Source: Nitrospira japonica (GTDB lineage Bacteria > Nitrospirota > Thermodesulfovibrionia > UBA6902). Taken from it: 62,172 nt of DNA. Position 1 is the first letter of the stretch. The number at the start of each line of letters is the position of its first letter. The notes beneath the pieces are model-generated. The model had not been told where the DNA came from and did no database searches. It saw only the letters and a list, made by a program, of their open reading frames with translations. Of this stretch, positions 62,123-62,172 are shown in pieces. A program made the translations under genes and the position numbers. The stretch covers positions 74,564 to 136,735 of the forward strand of contig DYJL01000008.1 of NCBI GenBank assembly GCA_020723105.1. Reading direction: 5' to 3'.

Positions 62123-62172
62123 GGACTTCCCCCGAAATAGCGGACACACCGAAAGGTTAGGTAAAATACAAA
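62122..62172 (-). mobile_element. IS3-family terminal repeat, element runs off the window
   Basis: TGGACTTCCCCCGAAATAGC starts the end. An AGGTTAGG block 32 bp further in and a TTA stop at the same distance (35 bp) as in the 26091 remnant indicate the 3' end of a related transposase on the minus strand. Confidence 0.75.

Noticed and set aside
1-62172. tRNA, rRNA and riboswitch genes
   Set aside because: I looked through the intergenic gaps for tRNA arms and long conserved leader structures and saw none; short or divergent RNAs could still be missed by eye.

Overview
The window is about 62 kb of bacterial chromosome at moderate G+C. It looks like a Gram-negative, anaerobically respiring bacterium: it encodes an outer-membrane beta-barrel, lipoproteins, heptose kinase HldA, many multiheme c-type cytochromes and a Tat-exported molybdenum oxidoreductase. 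The PEP-CTERM/XrtA-style glycan genes, ComM, DUF2148 and dense multiheme content suggest Nitrospirota or a deltaproteobacterial relative. This placement is inference; no rRNA or tRNA gene was seen.

Layout. (1) 1-17.3 kb: a surface-glycan/exopolysaccharide locus with a DUF3473-type deacetylase (partial), a B12 radical SAM protein, glycosyltransferases, polytopic GT39-like proteins, a sugar oxidoreductase with a radical SAM/SPASM partner, ATP-grasp and PHP genes, a methyltransferase, a PIG-L deacetylase, two epimerases (one SQD1-like), an SGNH protein and a FemAB-like acyltransferase. (2) 17.4-30.6 kb: accessory genes, including a stand-alone receiver, a nucleotidyltransferase pair, ChrB, a PEP-synthase-like multidomain protein, a DUF2148 ferredoxin-like protein, an MFS transporter, an IS3-family remnant and a broken DUF748/AsmA-like gene. 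(3) 30.6-37 kb: comM followed by a zone of decay with toxin-antitoxin type genes, a truncated HEPN gene, a PAS sensor that lost its kinase core, an HD-GYP regulator that lost most of its receiver, and a sensor fused to a second comM 3' fragment. (4) 37-42.4 kb: housekeeping genes xseA, xseB, hldA, an aminotransferase, a bifunctional nuclease and recO. (5) 42.5-52.4 kb: an outer-membrane barrel, two NHL-repeat lipoproteins, 4-, 8- and 13-heme cytochromes, a PpiC-type isomerase and a polyferredoxin-like protein. This resembles a porin-cytochrome extracellular electron transfer module. (6) 52.5-57.8 kb: a TorD-like chaperone and an operon for a tetraheme cytochrome, a DMSO-reductase-family catalytic subunit and a four-cluster FeS subunit. 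(7) 57.8-62.1 kb: a divergent control region with two good sigma-54 promoters and a pair of dyad sites, a receiver-PilZ protein, an NtrC-type activator, and a sensor kinase with a CXXCH motif in its extracytoplasmic domain. The window ends in an IS3-type terminal repeat that interrupts the start of a small gene.

How the parts may work together (inference): a CXXCH-bearing sensor kinase and its sigma-54 activator probably control the molybdoenzyme operon and the receiver-PilZ gene from shared upstream sites. The polyferredoxin, isomerase, cytochromes and barrel would form or assemble the electron path across the envelope. The respiratory region is also full of heptanucleotide repeats. These form hairpins between genes and are translated within several signal peptides and at least two mature proteins.
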